A stretch of DNA of 64,000 bases, from positions 62,001 to 126,000 of the forward strand of contig NZ_JADNYL010000001.1 of NCBI RefSeq assembly GCF_017168195.1, written 5' to 3'. The notes beneath the pieces are model-generated. The model was not told where the DNA came from, ran no database searches, and saw only the letters and a list, made by a program, of their open reading frames with translations. The position numbers and the translations under genes are program-made. Shown here piece after piece: positions 35,422 through 45,800 of the stretch (position 1 is its first letter; every line of letters begins with the position of its first letter). The DNA comes from Thalassotalea sp. G2M2-11 (lineage in GTDB: Bacteria; Pseudomonadota; Gammaproteobacteria; Enterobacterales; Alteromonadaceae).

Positions 35422-36284
35422 TGAGCTCGATGGATTTAACTGCGCTGGTTGGCGTATCGCAGCATAATGTGGCGTTATTGTTTGCTAATTATTTAATTAA
35501 TAATGACATTGCGGCTGAAGTTCATCAGCAAGATCAGCAATTTGTTATTTATTGTCAATCTGATAAGTGGCAGCAAGCAAAAGAGTTATTCGAGCAATTT
35601 ATTGAAAACCCTTATGATGCTAAATACCAAAGTGCAGCATGGCAAAGTGGGCAAACAACGGATGTGGTTGGTCATGCACCATCATTGTGGACGGCTTTTA
35701 AGCGCCAGTTTCTTGCCCATGCAGGCTTAGTGACTTTAACCATTTTTGCATTGTGCTGGGCAGTTTATCTTGCCGGTATCATGGGATGGCAGTTGGCCAT
35801 TTTTGAGCGCATACATTTCTTTGAGCAGTTATCTGTTCAAGCATTTTTTGACAATCCAATTCGGTTGATTGGTCCGGTATTTTTCCATTTCTCCATTTTA
35901 CACATTGCCTTTAATACTATGTGGTGGTGGCAATTAGGCGGCGATATCGAACAACGCTTAGGTAAGTTTGAGTTGTTGCAACTCTTTTTGATCTCAGGAA
36001 TATTATCAAATGTTGCGCAGTTTTTAGTATCGGGTCCAAACTTTGGCGGTTTATCGGGTGTGGTATATGGGGTGGTTGGTTATGTATGGTGGGCAGGCTG
36101 GTTAGCACCTGAAAAAGGCTTACAGTTATCTCGACCCATTATCGGCTTCTTGCTCTTTTGGTTGTTGCTGGGATTTGTTGATATGCTACCCGTTAACGTT
36201 GCCAATACAGCGCATCTAGTTGGTTTAATTGTGGGTTGTTTACTTGCTTGGCTTAAGTTTTCTCCTCGCCAAGCAAGTGAATAG
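35421..36284 (+). CDS. glpG: Rhomboid intramembrane serine protease GlpG
   Basis: A 287-residue protein with an N-terminal cytoplasmic domain (about 1-75) and a six-helix rhomboid domain. Catalytic Ser is in GGLSGVVYGVVGY and catalytic His in ANTAHLVGLIVG; the HFSILHIAFNTMWWWQLG segment holds the conserved His and Asn residues. It cleaves transmembrane segments within the inner membrane. It is coupled to glpE. Confidence 0.95.
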   Translation: MSSMDLTALVGVSQHNVALLFANYLINNDIAAEVHQQDQQFVIYCQSDKWQQAKELFEQFIENPYDAKYQSAAWQSGQTTDVVGHAPSLWTAFKRQFLAHAGLVTLTIFALCWAVYLAGIMGWQLAIFERIHFFEQLSVQAFFDNPIRLIGPVFFHFSILHIAFNTMWWWQLGGDIEQRLGKFELLQLFLISGILSNVAQFLVSGPNFGGLSGVVYGVVGYVWWAGWLAPEKGLQLSRPIIGFLLFWLLLGFVDMLPVNVANTAHLVGLIVGCLLAWLKFSPRQASE

Positions 36285-36294
36285 GAGTAACGCT

Positions 36295-36678
36295 TTAATT
36301 ATCGAGCCATTGCGTGAACAATAACTTTTTAATCAATGGCTTGCCAGTTTCTTTGGTCAGTAAATTTTTGACTTTTATTTCACATAATTTTTGAATTTCG
36401 TGTCGGCCATTAATCGATTTAATTTTGGCCTCCGATTGCTGACCAATAATGGTAATAATGGCGTCACGTAATAATGGTGCATGATGTTCAACTATTTCAT
36501 AATTAGTTGATTTTTCAATCATTAGTTCCACGGTTAATCGAACATAGCCCATTTTCTTTTTCACAGCGACATAGTTAGTGACAATGGAAGGCTCAAATCC
36601 ATAATATGCATAATCGGCTGCTTTAGCAGCAGAGAATGTTGTTAGGAAAATTATCAGTAAGATAACGCATCTGATCAT
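36295..36678 (-). CDS. FliL-like exported protein
   Basis: A 127-residue protein with a signal peptide or anchor (about 1-20, ending AKAAD) and a FliL-like region (YVAVKKKMGYVRLTVELMIE, then LLRDAIITIIGQQ and a final KKLLFTQWLDN). FliL associates with the flagellar motor, but no flagellar gene lies nearby. The glpG, FliL-like, ubiC order is recalled from related marine genera, so this is probably a stable stand-alone paralogue. It is convergent with glpG, ten bases apart. Confidence 0.75.
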   Translation of the reverse strand: MIRCVILLIIFLTTFSAAKAADYAYYGFEPSIVTNYVAVKKKMGYVRLTVELMIEKSTNYEIVEHHAPLLRDAIITIIGQQSEAKIKSINGRHEIQKLCEIKVKNLLTKETGKPLIKKLLFTQWLDN

Positions 36679-36889
36679 ATTTGTTTAGCCTATTGTCATG
36701 ATAAATATTGTCATTATTGATAGTTATTGTAGCCATCTTAGCAAAGATTTTCATTTAATTTATTCGTTTAACGATAAAATAGTCGCTCGCTGTAAAATAG
36801 GAGTAAAAGCCTCGTGGCAAATATCAACACCTGATGAAAAAAAACTGTTATCATACGCCCGTTTTAATGGTTATGGCTCGTAAAAATTA

Positions 36890-37474
36890 ATGACAAAGTA
36901 CGCTGATCAACATACTCTGTTTCCTGTGCAGCTACACGCGAATTGGCGTGATGCACAATCGTTTTCTCTTCCTGAACATCTGCGTGATTGGTTGCTAGAA
37001 CCCAGTTCGCTGACTGCCCGTTTGAAACAACATTGTCGAGAGTTTCGTGTCGAAGTGTTGGGACAACAAGTGTTGCCTTGCCCAGTTGATGAAGCAACAG
37101 CAGAAGTTGCTGTTGATCAAGATGTGTTAGTGCGAGAAGTGATTTTATATTGTGATCAGCAACCTAGCGTATTTGCTCGTAGTTTGTTGCCGCTTAGTTC
37201 GTTAACCGGTGATGCTCAGCAACTGGCTAATTTAGGTGAACAACCCCTAGGGCAAGTGATTTTTACTCATCCCAACTTGGTACGTAAACGAATTGAAGTG
37301 GCGTCATTTGATGAGGCATCAACCGTCGCGAGTTTAGCCAAGCATTGCCAACTGCCGGTGTCATCACCATTGTGGGGACGACGTTCAATTTTTATGCTGG
37401 CGGATAAACCTTTAATTGTTTCTGAAGTATTTCTCCCTCATGCTGCGGCATATAATGCTAAGAGTATGAACTGA
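36890..37474 (+). CDS. ubiC: Chorismate pyruvate-lyase
   Basis: A 194-residue enzyme converting chorismate to 4-hydroxybenzoate and pyruvate, the first ubiquinone-specific step. Conserved parts are WLLEPSSLTARLKQHC, EVILYCDQQPSVFARSLLP, LGEQPLGQVIF and the C-terminal WGRRSIFMLADKPLIVSEVFLP with the active-site Glu. The stop codon overlaps the start of ubiA by one base (CTGATGA). Confidence 0.95.
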   Translation: MTKYADQHTLFPVQLHANWRDAQSFSLPEHLRDWLLEPSSLTARLKQHCREFRVEVLGQQVLPCPVDEATAEVAVDQDVLVREVILYCDQQPSVFARSLLPLSSLTGDAQQLANLGEQPLGQVIFTHPNLVRKRIEVASFDEASTVASLAKHCQLPVSSPLWGRRSIFMLADKPLIVSEVFLPHAAAYNAKSMN

Positions 37475-38349
37475 TGACCCAAGCTTCAACTTCCTCTTGG
37501 CAAAATAAATGGCATGCGGTTAAGCAAATCACGCGCATGGATAAACCCATTGGCACTTACTTATTATTGTGGCCGACATTTTGGGCATTGTGGATAGCAT
37601 CCGATGGTTTTCCCACATTTCATCACTTATTTGTTTTTGGTTTAGGGGTTTTTATTATGCGCAGTGCAGGCTGTGTCATCAATGATTATGCCGATCGTCA
37701 TGTTGATGGCAAAGTAAAACGCACTGAGAATCGACCTTTGGTTTCTGGTGCTATGACGAGTCAGCAAGCGCTAAGTTTGTTTGCTTTTCTAATTGGTGGA
37801 GCCTTGGCACTGGTATTAACTTTGACTTTTTATACTATTCAATTATCGGTTATCGCCTTATTGTTAGCAGCCAGCTATCCATTTATGAAGCGTTATACTC
37901 ATTTACCGCAAGTGGTATTAGGTGCAGCATTTAGCTGGGGCATGATCATGGCGTTTGCTGAAACCATGGGTGAAGTACCACTGGTCGCCTGGATGCTTTT
38001 TGCTGCCAACTTAATGTGGACAGTGGCTTACGACACTATGTATGCCATGGTGGATCGTGATGATGATATATTAATCGGGGTGAAATCGACGGCCATCTTG
38101 TTTGGTCAAAACGACAAGCGGATTATCGGCTTTTTACAGCTTATGACGTTAGCATTGCTTTTTAGCGTTGGGGAAATCTTAGCCTTTGGCTGGCCTTATC
38201 AATTGGCCTTGGTGATATCAGCCGGTTTATTTTGTTATCAACAAATGTTAATTGCAACGAGAGAGCGCCAACCCTGTTTTCAGGCTTTTCTGAATAATCA
38301 TTGGGTTGGCTTAGTGGTCTTTATTGGGATTTACGTTGAATACCTGTGA
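37474..38349 (+). CDS. ubiA: 4-hydroxybenzoate octaprenyltransferase
   Basis: A 291-residue membrane prenyltransferase with nine predicted membrane segments. The two Asp-rich Mg/diphosphate sites are visible: NDYADRHVDGKVKRTENRPL (about 70-88) and the second, AYDTMYAMVDRDDD. It attaches the polyprenyl tail to the UbiC product. It is co-translated with ubiC and convergent with plsB. Confidence 0.96.
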   Translation: MTQASTSSWQNKWHAVKQITRMDKPIGTYLLLWPTFWALWIASDGFPTFHHLFVFGLGVFIMRSAGCVINDYADRHVDGKVKRTENRPLVSGAMTSQQALSLFAFLIGGALALVLTLTFYTIQLSVIALLLAASYPFMKRYTHLPQVVLGAAFSWGMIMAFAETMGEVPLVAWMLFAANLMWTVAYDTMYAMVDRDDDILIGVKSTAILFGQNDKRIIGFLQLMTLALLFSVGEILAFGWPYQLALVISAGLFCYQQMLIATRERQPCFQAFLNNHWVGLVVFIGIYVEYL

Positions 38350-38365
38350 TCGTTAAATACAAACA

Positions 38366-40807
38366 TTAACGTAAAATACTTTGTAATACTGCGATATCAA
38401 CTAGGTTGTGCACTTTAGGCTTGAGCGTTTCTATGGTGCTACTGGCCATTAATTTTCCATCATCATCACTTGCGATAAATCCGTGTTCTCGCATCGCATT
38501 AATTAAGGTCATTTGCGCTTTTTTATCAATGAACTCAGGGGCATTGATATTGTTAATTACAGATAAGCGCTTAGCAATTGCCACGACTTTTTCACTGAAT
38601 TCATTTTTGCCAATTGGCGACAGTCGTTTGATTAGCGTGGTGATGATTGTTAAGCGTAGTAATGTTTCTTCAACACATTCACCGAGTAATTTGATTTTGT
38701 TCAGTGAATTGTGATCATCTACCAGCGTCCAAAATCCAGCTTTACTTTGTTTCGCGTGTTGTTGCTCTGCTAATACCGATAAAATTTGTTTGGTGGCGCT
38801 CGCTAATTGCTCGTCATTTTGCCAGAGGAAGAAATCATTTTTTAATAACGGCATCAGAGTAAGGACATGCTCGATGATATCTTGTTGATTGATCTTGGCG
38901 GTGCGGTCTAATATTCGGCAGATTAATGCCGGCAGGATATAGGTATGGAGAACATTATTGCGATAATAACGCATTTCAAGTGCGGCTGAGTCGCTTAGTG
39001 AAATAATATCGCCGAAACTATCCTGTTCGACTGTCACTTTATTTAAACTGATTGCATGTGATAACAATTGCTGACCATTTTGTTCAGGAATGGTCAGTTC
39101 ATCACTGTATGGAGCATCTCGCTGCATCATTAAGAAAAAGTCGAGCTGTGCTTCTAACTCTTGACGAGATAAGGCTTTATTTTCTGAAGCATGAAGGATC
39201 AAGGCTATTAATGAGATGCTATTAAGCGCCGCACATTTGTTAATGGCAACCATCACTTGATCTGCCAGTACGTTCACACTAGGAGTTAGCCAAGTAGGTT
39301 TTTGAGGCTCTACTTCATCAATGGCAGACTTCCAATCGGGTACCTGCTCAGTTAAAAATTGATTGATATTAATCGGTGTACCAAAATTAACATAGCCTTT
39401 CCCGTAATTACGCAGGTTTCGAATGGCTTTAAATACACCAAAAATAGATTCATTTTGCTTTTTACTACCACTTAATTCTTTATGGTAAGTGCCTACTTCC
39501 ATCACATGTTCATACCCTAAGTATACAGGTACAATCGTCAGCGGACGTTTGATACCACGCAGTAAACTTTGAATAGTCATGGCTAACATACCCGTTTTTG
39601 GCTCAAGTAATTTACCAGTGCGACTACGCCCACCTTCAGAATAGTATTTCACCGAATATCCGCGTTCAAACAATAAGCCTAAATATTCACGAAAAATAGT
39701 GGAGTACATACGATTACCACGAAAACTACGGCGAATAAAAAATGCCCCAGCTTTTCGAAAAATTGGTCCTGCCGGCCAAAAATTTAAATTAATACCCGCA
39801 GCAATTCTGGGGGTAACTAAGCCTTGTTGATAAATGATGTAGGTTAGCAGTAAGTAGTCCATATGGCTGCGATGACAAGGAACATAGATAACTTCATGAC
39901 CTTCGTCAGCTAATTCGCGCAAAGTATTGGCATTATTGACTTCAATACCACTATATAATCGATTCCATAACCAATGCAGTATGCGTTCGCCCACACGGAT
40001 CATTGATTCACGATAATCGCCGGCAATTTCGTCCATGATAGCGAGCGCTTGTTTTTTGGCTTTCTCTTCAGTGATTTTTTTACTGGCGACTTCTTCTGAA
40101 ATTAACCGCTTAATGGATGGGTTTTTCATTAAGGTTTTAAACATTTGCTGGCGATGCATTAGACGTGGGCCTGTCGCCGCAATTTTTTGTCGATAAAAAT
40201 GAAAACGAGCAACGCGTAGTAATTTACGGGCTATTTTATCGTCGGTACCATGCTTATCTGCCATAAAACGAAACGATAATGGATCACTGAAGCGCACTAA
40301 GGTGTTACGTCCTAAAAATAAAACAATAAAGAACTTACGCAGCCAGTTGGGAGACTCCTGATCAGCGAGTAAAGTACCAATACTGGCTTTGTTTCTTTCA
40401 ACCGTGGGTTTACGTCCCCAGATCAAATTCACGGGGATTAACTGAGCATCGAGTGCGTTATTGATGTGATGCGCGGTTAATATTGCTTCTCCTTGAAGTT
40501 GAGCCGCCTGATTGGTTGTGCCCGCAGAGCCGAATAGGCGACTAGGCTGTTCAAGACAAAAAGTACGATCGTAACGTTTACCATCAATGGTGACTTGTTC
40601 CAGAGGATCAGGATAGTGCAGTTTCTTACAGGCTTTTTTTAACGCCAATAAATCGCTTGCAGATTTATTGCGTACCACATAAAAGATTGGTTTATTGTTA
40701 TTAGCTTGTTTATTATCGAGGACATTATCGGCAACAATTCTACAATTTACCCAAATTTTTATCGGTAGATTTAATAGAAAGTAGAAAAATTGTCGGAATG
40801 CTAACAT
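38366..40807 (-). CDS. plsB: Glycerol-3-phosphate 1-O-acyltransferase PlsB
   Basis: An 813-residue inner-membrane enzyme for the first acylation in phospholipid synthesis. The catalytic HX4D block is CHRSHMDYLLL, followed by GAFFIRRSFRGN, YSEGGRSRTGKLLEPK and VPVYLGYEHV. Length and order match the PlsB family. It sits beside ubiA, as in E. coli. Confidence 0.97.
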   Translation of the reverse strand: MLAFRQFFYFLLNLPIKIWVNCRIVADNVLDNKQANNNKPIFYVVRNKSASDLLALKKACKKLHYPDPLEQVTIDGKRYDRTFCLEQPSRLFGSAGTTNQAAQLQGEAILTAHHINNALDAQLIPVNLIWGRKPTVERNKASIGTLLADQESPNWLRKFFIVLFLGRNTLVRFSDPLSFRFMADKHGTDDKIARKLLRVARFHFYRQKIAATGPRLMHRQQMFKTLMKNPSIKRLISEEVASKKITEEKAKKQALAIMDEIAGDYRESMIRVGERILHWLWNRLYSGIEVNNANTLRELADEGHEVIYVPCHRSHMDYLLLTYIIYQQGLVTPRIAAGINLNFWPAGPIFRKAGAFFIRRSFRGNRMYSTIFREYLGLLFERGYSVKYYSEGGRSRTGKLLEPKTGMLAMTIQSLLRGIKRPLTIVPVYLGYEHVMEVGTYHKELSGSKKQNESIFGVFKAIRNLRNYGKGYVNFGTPININQFLTEQVPDWKSAIDEVEPQKPTWLTPSVNVLADQVMVAINKCAALNSISLIALILHASENKALSRQELEAQLDFFLMMQRDAPYSDELTIPEQNGQQLLSHAISLNKVTVEQDSFGDIISLSDSAALEMRYYRNNVLHTYILPALICRILDRTAKINQQDIIEHVLTLMPLLKNDFFLWQNDEQLASATKQILSVLAEQQHAKQSKAGFWTLVDDHNSLNKIKLLGECVEETLLRLTIITTLIKRLSPIGKNEFSEKVVAIAKRLSVINNINAPEFIDKKAQMTLINAMREHGFIASDDDGKLMASSTIETLKPKVHNLVDIAVLQSILR

Positions 40808-40934
40808 CTGGTTTTACTCGGTTTTATTAGGATTATTAGTTTAGCAGTTTTCACTAAACTTGTCGTTTTGTGCGAATTTTACCGCAATATGCTAATGAAC
40901 ATAAGTGCATTTATACTAGCAGGGAATTATTAAT

Positions 40935-42254
40935 ATGAGTTTGCGAATATTTTGGATTGCTATCTCGATAATTGCGTTACCTAACTTAGTCTGTGCAGAG
41001 AATCAATCTGCATTAAGTGCTGTTGAACAGCACATGGTGCAAGATATTCATCAAAATCTTAACACTACTTTAACTGAGCTTGAGCAAGCGGTAAATATCA
41101 ACAGTGGCTCGATGAATTTTAATGGGGTTAAAGCGGTTGGTAATTTAATGCTTAGGCAATTATCGCAATTAGGATTTGATGCTAAGTGGCATGATGGCAG
41201 TGCCTTTAATCGTGCAGGTCATGTGGTTGCTACTTATATGAGTCACAATCCTGATGCTAAAAAAGTTCTGATGATAGGGCATTTAGATACCGTATTTGCT
41301 CAAGATGATAGTTTTCAAAAATTTAGCAAAATTTCAGAAACCGAAATCGCGGGCCCAGGGATCACCGATATGAAAGGGGGTAATGCCATTATTATTGCCA
41401 GCATACGGGCATTGAAAAATGCCGGTATATTGGATGACATCAGCATTAAAGTGGTGATGACTGGCGATGAAGAAAGTAGTGGCAGACCTCTGTCTCTCTC
41501 AAAAAAGGCGATTGTTGATGCAAGTCAGTGGGCTGATGTCGCGTTGGGGTTTGAAGACGGTGACAGCAACATTAAAACCGCGATGGTTGCCCGCAGAGGC
41601 TATACTGGTTGGACTCTCAAAGTGAGTGGAAAACCGGCTCATTCTTCACAAATTTTTACTGAACAAGAAGGCTTTGGCGCTATTTTTGAAGCCGCACGTA
41701 TATTAAATGCCTTTAGAGAGCAATTATCCTCTATAGAGTATTTATCGTTTAACCCAGGTGTAATTGCAGGCGGTACACGCATTGACCAAGCGCAATTACC
41801 AACTCTATCGGTTTTTGGTAAATCTAATGTGATTGCGCAAACAGTAACAGTGTCTGGTGATTTGCGTGCATTAACTGCACAGCAAGTGGCTCACGCCAAA
41901 CAAGTCATGCAAACAATTGTCAAACAAAATCTTGCTCATACTCAAGCAAGTATTGAGTTTGAAACAGGGTACCCTCCGATGGCACCAAGTGCTGGCAATC
42001 GTCAGCTGTTAGCATTATACAGTCAAGTTAGCCAAGACTTAGGCTACAATGAAGTTGTGGCGGCAAACCCGAGAAAAGCAGGTGCTGCTGATATTTCCTT
42101 TGCTGCGAATAAAGTTGATATGGCATTAGATGGCTTAGGCTTAATGGGTCGAGGCGGACATACTAAGGATGAAGTGGCTGATATTACCTCATTGGCTAAA
42201 AATATTGAGAAAACGACATTGTTGTTATACCGTTTATCTCGTATAACGGATTAA
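40935..42254 (+). CDS. Exported M20-family metallopeptidase (glutamate carboxypeptidase-like)
   Basis: A 439-residue protein with a signal peptide (about 1-21, ending VCAEN). M20 metal motifs: MIGHLDTVF, ITDMKGGNA (bridging Asp), VMTGDEESSGR (catalytic Glu) and GRGGHTKDEVAD (last His). The dimerisation domain contains KPAHSSQIF. It resembles CPDG2-type peptidases that cut C-terminal Glu or related amino acids. The substrate is not predictable. It is followed 17 bases later by a NYN gene on the same strand. Confidence 0.85.
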   Translation: MSLRIFWIAISIIALPNLVCAENQSALSAVEQHMVQDIHQNLNTTLTELEQAVNINSGSMNFNGVKAVGNLMLRQLSQLGFDAKWHDGSAFNRAGHVVATYMSHNPDAKKVLMIGHLDTVFAQDDSFQKFSKISETEIAGPGITDMKGGNAIIIASIRALKNAGILDDISIKVVMTGDEESSGRPLSLSKKAIVDASQWADVALGFEDGDSNIKTAMVARRGYTGWTLKVSGKPAHSSQIFTEQEGFGAIFEAARILNAFREQLSSIEYLSFNPGVIAGGTRIDQAQLPTLSVFGKSNVIAQTVTVSGDLRALTAQQVAHAKQVMQTIVKQNLAHTQASIEFETGYPPMAPSAGNRQLLALYSQVSQDLGYNEVVAANPRKAGAADISFAANKVDMALDGLGLMGRGGHTKDEVADITSLAKNIEKTTLLLYRLSRITD

Positions 42255-42271
42255 AAATCACTGGAGCTGCC

Positions 42272-42745
42272 GTGAAAAAAATAGCTGTTTTTGTTGACGT
42301 ACAAAATATTTATTACACCACTCGCGATGCCTTTCAACGGCAGTTTAATTACCGTAAATTTTGGCAAATGCTGAGTGAAGAGGGCGTTATTGTGATTGCC
42401 AACGCCTATGCCATACAACGAAGTGATGATGCTCAACACAAGTTTCAAAAAGCGTTAAAACATATTGGCTTTAACGTTAAGTTAAAACCTTATATTCAAC
42501 GAAGTGATGGCTCAGCAAAAGGTGATTGGGATGTTGGTATTACAATCGATGTGATGGAAACTGCACCTGATGTTGATGAAGTTGTTTTACTCTCTGGTGA
42601 TGGCGATTTTGATCTATTGCTGCAAAGTATTAAGGATAAATATCAAGTACATACTAAAGTATACGGCGTATTACGCTTAACAGCCAATTCGTTAATCAAT
42701 AGTGCTGATGAATATATTCCTATTGATGAGGCGATGTTGCAGTAA
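42272..42745 (+). CDS. NYN/LabA-like (PIN-fold) protein
   Basis: A 157-residue protein of the LabA/DUF88 NYN family. Acidic residues expected at a metal site are seen in VFVDVQNIYY, DWDVGITIDVM and LLSGDGDFDLLL. It is probably an RNase-type PIN-fold protein acting on RNA. The start is GTG, with GGAG eight bases upstream. Confidence 0.85.
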   Translation: MKKIAVFVDVQNIYYTTRDAFQRQFNYRKFWQMLSEEGVIVIANAYAIQRSDDAQHKFQKALKHIGFNVKLKPYIQRSDGSAKGDWDVGITIDVMETAPDVDEVVLLSGDGDFDLLLQSIKDKYQVHTKVYGVLRLTANSLINSADEYIPIDEAMLQ

Positions 42746-42885
42746 TCCATACATAGCAGCATTTCACTTATCCATACGCAGAGTCTAAGTTAGTAAATAA
42801 GGCGAGGGCTCACACTTTAGCACTATTCGCTTTTACAAAACATTGGATTAAAATGCATGCAGACCAATAATAAACATGAGCTCAT

Positions 42886-45800
42886 ATGCTATCGATTTCC
42901 GCGCTAGTTTTAATTTCATTTTTCTATTTAGTTTTATTATTTGCTATTGCTTTTGTTGGCGATAAATACACGATTTCAACGAAATTAAAACCGGTAGTTT
43001 TTAGCTTAGGCTTAGGGGTTTATTGTACGTCGTGGGCTATTTATGGCGTTACCGGACAATTTGCCCAAACGGGTTGGTGGTTTACGCCAACTTTTACCGG
43101 CGCAATACTGGTTTTTATTTTTGCTTGGCCTTTGGTGCTCAAAGTTGCACGTATTTGTCGTGAACAATCACTGACGTCGTTAGCCGATTTTATTGCCTCT
43201 CGCTATGGTAAATCGTCAAAACTTGCTGGCTTAATTACTATTACTGCGGTGTTTGCCATCATTCCATATATTGCATTACAACTGCGCGCCATTACCAATA
43301 GTTTTAATACCGTAACCAATCATTCATTTGCGTTGAGTCGTATCGATATCACACTTTTGTTTACCTTAACATTAGCGGTTTTTGCTATTTTATTTGGTAC
43401 ACGGCGTATTCGATCCTCTGAGCATAATCCCGGGTTGCTGTTAGCAATCGCTTTTGAATCTATCGTAAAACTGGTGACATTTTTAGCTATTGGCTTTTTT
43501 GTCTGTTTTGTCATGTTTGATGGCATGTCTGATTTATTTACTCAAGCGGAAACCAATCAAGCGGTACAAGATATCAGTGCACCACCGAGCTATGTTTATC
43601 TGACTCAAACCTTGCTGGGGGTGTTAATGATGTTTTGTTTACCCCGCCAATTTCATATGACTTTTATTGAGCATGATAACGAACGTGAATTAAACGCTGC
43701 TCGTTGGCTATTTCCATTGTATATGATTTTGTTGAATGTCTTTGCTTTACCCATTGCTTATGCTGGCTTGATTTTATTCGATGGTTCCAGTATTGGCTCC
43801 GACAGCTTTATGTTGCAATTACCTATGTTGGCAGGAAATTACTGGATGACGGCTGTGTCGTATTTAGGTGGTTTTTCGGCTGCAACCAGTATGGCAATAG
43901 TGGCAACCATAGTGTTGAGTATTATGGTGTCAAATGACTTAGTAACGCCTAAATTGTTAGTCAGAGAGAGCGGCTTACAACAACAGCAACGCTTGAGTCC
44001 AAATACTTTACTGATCATTCGTCGTATCACCATCGTCGTGATTTTACTGGCGGCCTATGCCTATCATCAGGTGACCTCTAATGCCGAGTTGCTGGCGATG
44101 ACAGGACTGATGTCAATGTCTTTGGTGGCGCAGTTTTCACCAGCATTATTGTTAGGATTAATTTGGCGACGGGCGAATGTTAAAGCGGCTTATCGAAGTA
44201 TTTTAGTTGGTACGTCGTTATGGTTTTATACCTTACTGCTGCCATCACTAAATCATAATTTGGTCAACATTGATGCCTTGCTTGAACATGGCTTACTTGG
44301 TATCTCATGGCTTCGTCCAACCATGATGTTTGGCTTAGAATTAGAGTTTATTTCACATGGTGTGATCGTCAGTTTAGTCACCAGCTTTGTGGTCTTTATT
44401 TATTATTCTTTGATTGTTCAGCCAGATATTAATGAACAATTACAGGCACATAGTTTTATTGGCAAAGATAGCCCCGGTAAAGAGACTCAGCATTTAGCGT
44501 CGAAATTATCCATTAAAGAATTACACCATGTGTTAGTGCGCTTTTTTGGTCAACAATTTGCTGATCAATTATTACAACAACACTTTCAGCAACAATCATT
44601 TGATTGGCATCATACCGCATCAGTCAAACTTGAGCAGCAAGCAGAACAAGAGTTGGCTGGGGTAATTGGTGGCGCATCAGCTAAACTTTTGCTCGATTCT
44701 GCTAAAAGAAGACGACATGCTCAGCTCAATGAGGTAGTTGATATTGTTGATGAAGCGAGTGAGCTATTAAAGTTTAACCGTTCTTTATTACAAGCGACCA
44801 TCCAAAATGTTGAGCAAGGGATCTCCGTGGTCGATAAAGAGTTAAGGGTGGTTGCTTGGAATCGACGTTATATTGAAATGTTTGATTACCCAGAAGCTGA
44901 AATTTTTGTCGGACGACCGGTCGAAGAGGTCTTAAGATTTAACGCAAAACGTGGTTTTTTTCCTAAGCATAACAGTGCGTTAGAAGTAGCTAAGCGGATT
45001 GCTTATCTAGAGGAAGGCAAATCATATCGTTATCAGCGTGTGCAGCGAAATGGCAAAGTGTATGAAATGTCAGGTAACCCGCTTCCTGGTGGCGGTTTTG
45101 TTACCACCTATTCAGATATCACGGAATTTGTGAATACACAAAAAGCGCTAGAAGAAATTAATGTGCATTTGGAAAGCCGTGTAGCGCAACGTACTCAGGA
45201 TTTACAGCAATTAAATATACATCTGCAAGCAGCAAAACAAGAAGCGGAGCAGGCGAATATTAATAAAACTCGTTATTTCGCCGCACTCAGTCATGATTTA
45301 TTGCAACCATTTAATGCTGCGAGTTTATTTTCATCCATTTTAGTCGAGAAAACAGAAGAGGAACTGGTTGATAGCAAAGAGGTAAATGAACTCAGTCAAA
45401 ATATCCACCGTTCATTGAGTAATGCCGAGCAATTATTGACCTCGATTTTAGAGTTGACCAAGCTCGATGCAGGCACTACTCAGCCATTTGTTGAAGATTT
45501 TTATATTGATGAGTTTATCTTACCTATTTGCCAAGATTACGCCTTAATTGCCAAAACCAAGGGGTTGGTATTTACCCAGCACATTGCGCAATTGGGAACG
45601 CGCTCTGACAAAGCATTATTGCGCCGTGTATTGCAGAATTTATTATCAAATGCGGTGAGGTATACGCCTAAAGGTGAAATTTGCGTTGTTGCTCAGCAGC
45701 ATGAAAGTGAGTTACTCATTAGTGTCCGTGATACAGGCGTTGGTATTGCTGCGGTTGATCAGCAACGTATCTTCAATGACTTTGAGCAGATAGGACATAC

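Noticed and set aside
36698-36883. 61-residue open frame upstream of ubiC
   Set aside because: No ribosome site, no recognisable sequence, and it lies in the region expected to hold the ubiC promoter.
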